Assembly (NCBI GenBank): GCA_944358495.1
Contig: CALVRF010000013.1
Coordinates: 1 to 21,888, forward strand
Direction of reading: 5' to 3'
Length of the DNA stretch: 21,888 nt
Source: an uncultured Bacilli bacterium
GTDB taxonomy: Bacteria > Bacillota_I > Bacilli_A > RF39 > UBA660
Part shown: positions 21,695-21,888 of the stretch, piece after piece
Layout of the letters: the number at the start of each line of letters is the position of its first letter
How positions within the stretch are numbered: position 1 is the stretch's first letter
Made by a program: the position numbers and the translations under genes
Notes under the pieces: generated by a model
Database searches by the model: none
Seen by the model: the letters and a program-made list of their open reading frames with translations, nothing else
What the model was told of the DNA's origin: nothing

Positions 21695-21703
21695 TGCTAT
21701 AAT
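21695..21703 (+). promoter_or_regulatory. Extended -10 promoter of the methyltransferase gene
   Basis: TGC-TATAAT at 21695-21703 is an extended -10 with a perfect hexamer and no strong -35. The SD AAGGTGAT is at 21711-21718. Confidence 0.6.
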
Positions 21704-21722
21704 TTTTATAAAGGTGATTAAT

Positions 21723-21888
21723 GTGTCGGGAATTATTATTAAAGGTGAAAGATTAGATGATAAGGGAAGAGCCGTTACCAAAATTGATGGCAAAATAACT
21801 TTTGTTAGCAATTTACTACCTAATGAAGAAGCCGAAGTTAAAATAATTAATATTAAAAAGAAATATAATGAAGCCAAAGTTTTAAAAC
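21723..21888 (+). CDS. 23S rRNA/tRNA uracil-5-methyltransferase (RumA/TrmA family), 5' part
   Basis: Only the first 55 codons are in the window. GTG 21723 follows the SD AAGGTGAT by four bases; an ATG two bases earlier is in another frame and stops after 11 codons. The residues GERLDDKGRAVTKIDGKITF then VSNLLPNEEAEVKI form a TRAM domain: a beta-barrel RNA-binding module with the 'G-x-A...F-V-x-x-x-L-P-x-E' pattern. An N-terminal TRAM domain is typical of the S-adenosylmethionine-dependent RlmC/RlmD/RlmCD enzymes, whose catalytic domain would follow outside the window. Confidence 0.75.
   Translation, partial: MSGIIIKGERLDDKGRAVTKIDGKITFVSNLLPNEEAEVKIINIKKKYNEAKVLK

Noticed and set aside
1..21888. 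CRISPR array, insertion sequence, stand-alone tRNA or rRNA gene
   Set aside because: No regularly spaced repeats, no transposase with terminal repeats and no tRNA fold other than the tmRNA were seen on either strand.

Overview
The window is AT-rich, densely packed bacterial chromosome, most likely from an uncultivated gut-type member of the Bacilli related to the Erysipelotrichales/RF39/Mollicutes side of the Firmicutes. Three things point there: the base composition; endospore genes (a gerA germinant-receptor operon and a dacB-spmA-spmB-rluB operon); and a tmRNA whose predicted tag ends in AFA, as in mycoplasmas, rather than LAA. TGA is used as a stop (spmA and gerAC), so the code is the standard bacterial one. 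Most genes have a Shine-Dalgarno (SD) of the form AGGTGA(T). This fixes several starts downstream of an in-frame GTG that belongs to the SD itself.

Layout. 1-2522: a monocistronic VirD4/TraG-type coupling protein between two terminators. 2694-3339: a single-domain rhodanese and an XRE-type regulator. 3351-5029: rmuC overlapping a small multi-pass membrane protein. 5098-5511: a shortened PD-(D/E)XK (Rpn-type) protein lacking its nuclease core. 5582-8593: the trans-translation cluster rnr-smpB-ssrA. 8661-10199 (minus strand): a membrane-anchored aldo/keto reductase behind a 44-codon MerR remnant and a MerR-type promoter with a 19-bp spacer, then a gene-poor decayed stretch. 10203-11225: a zinc-ribbon protein and a divergent unknown gene. 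11223-14132 (minus): dacB-spmA-spmB-rluB. 14191-15524 (minus): a lipoprotein and a CmpB-type membrane protein. 15625-15940: a probable type I toxin-antitoxin locus. 16004-16849: a histidine phosphatase and a ferredoxin. 16965-17774: a tail-anchored unknown protein. 17709-21464 (minus): gerAA-gerAC-gerAB. 21543-21643: an orphan promoter-terminator unit (candidate small RNA). 21723 to the end: the TRAM domain at the start of an RNA uracil methyltransferase.

How the genes work together. RNase R, SmpB and tmRNA rescue stalled ribosomes and degrade the faulty mRNA. DacB, SpmA and SpmB act on spore cortex and spore dehydration, and GerA senses germinants, so the host is or recently was spore-forming.

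The most interesting item is the unannotated locus at 15625-15940. A 24-residue hydrophobic peptide has a full-length SD folded into a GNRA-capped hairpin. Facing it is a convergent RNA of about 110 nt with its own strong promoter, three stem-loops and a terminator. This is the architecture of a type I toxin-antitoxin pair.
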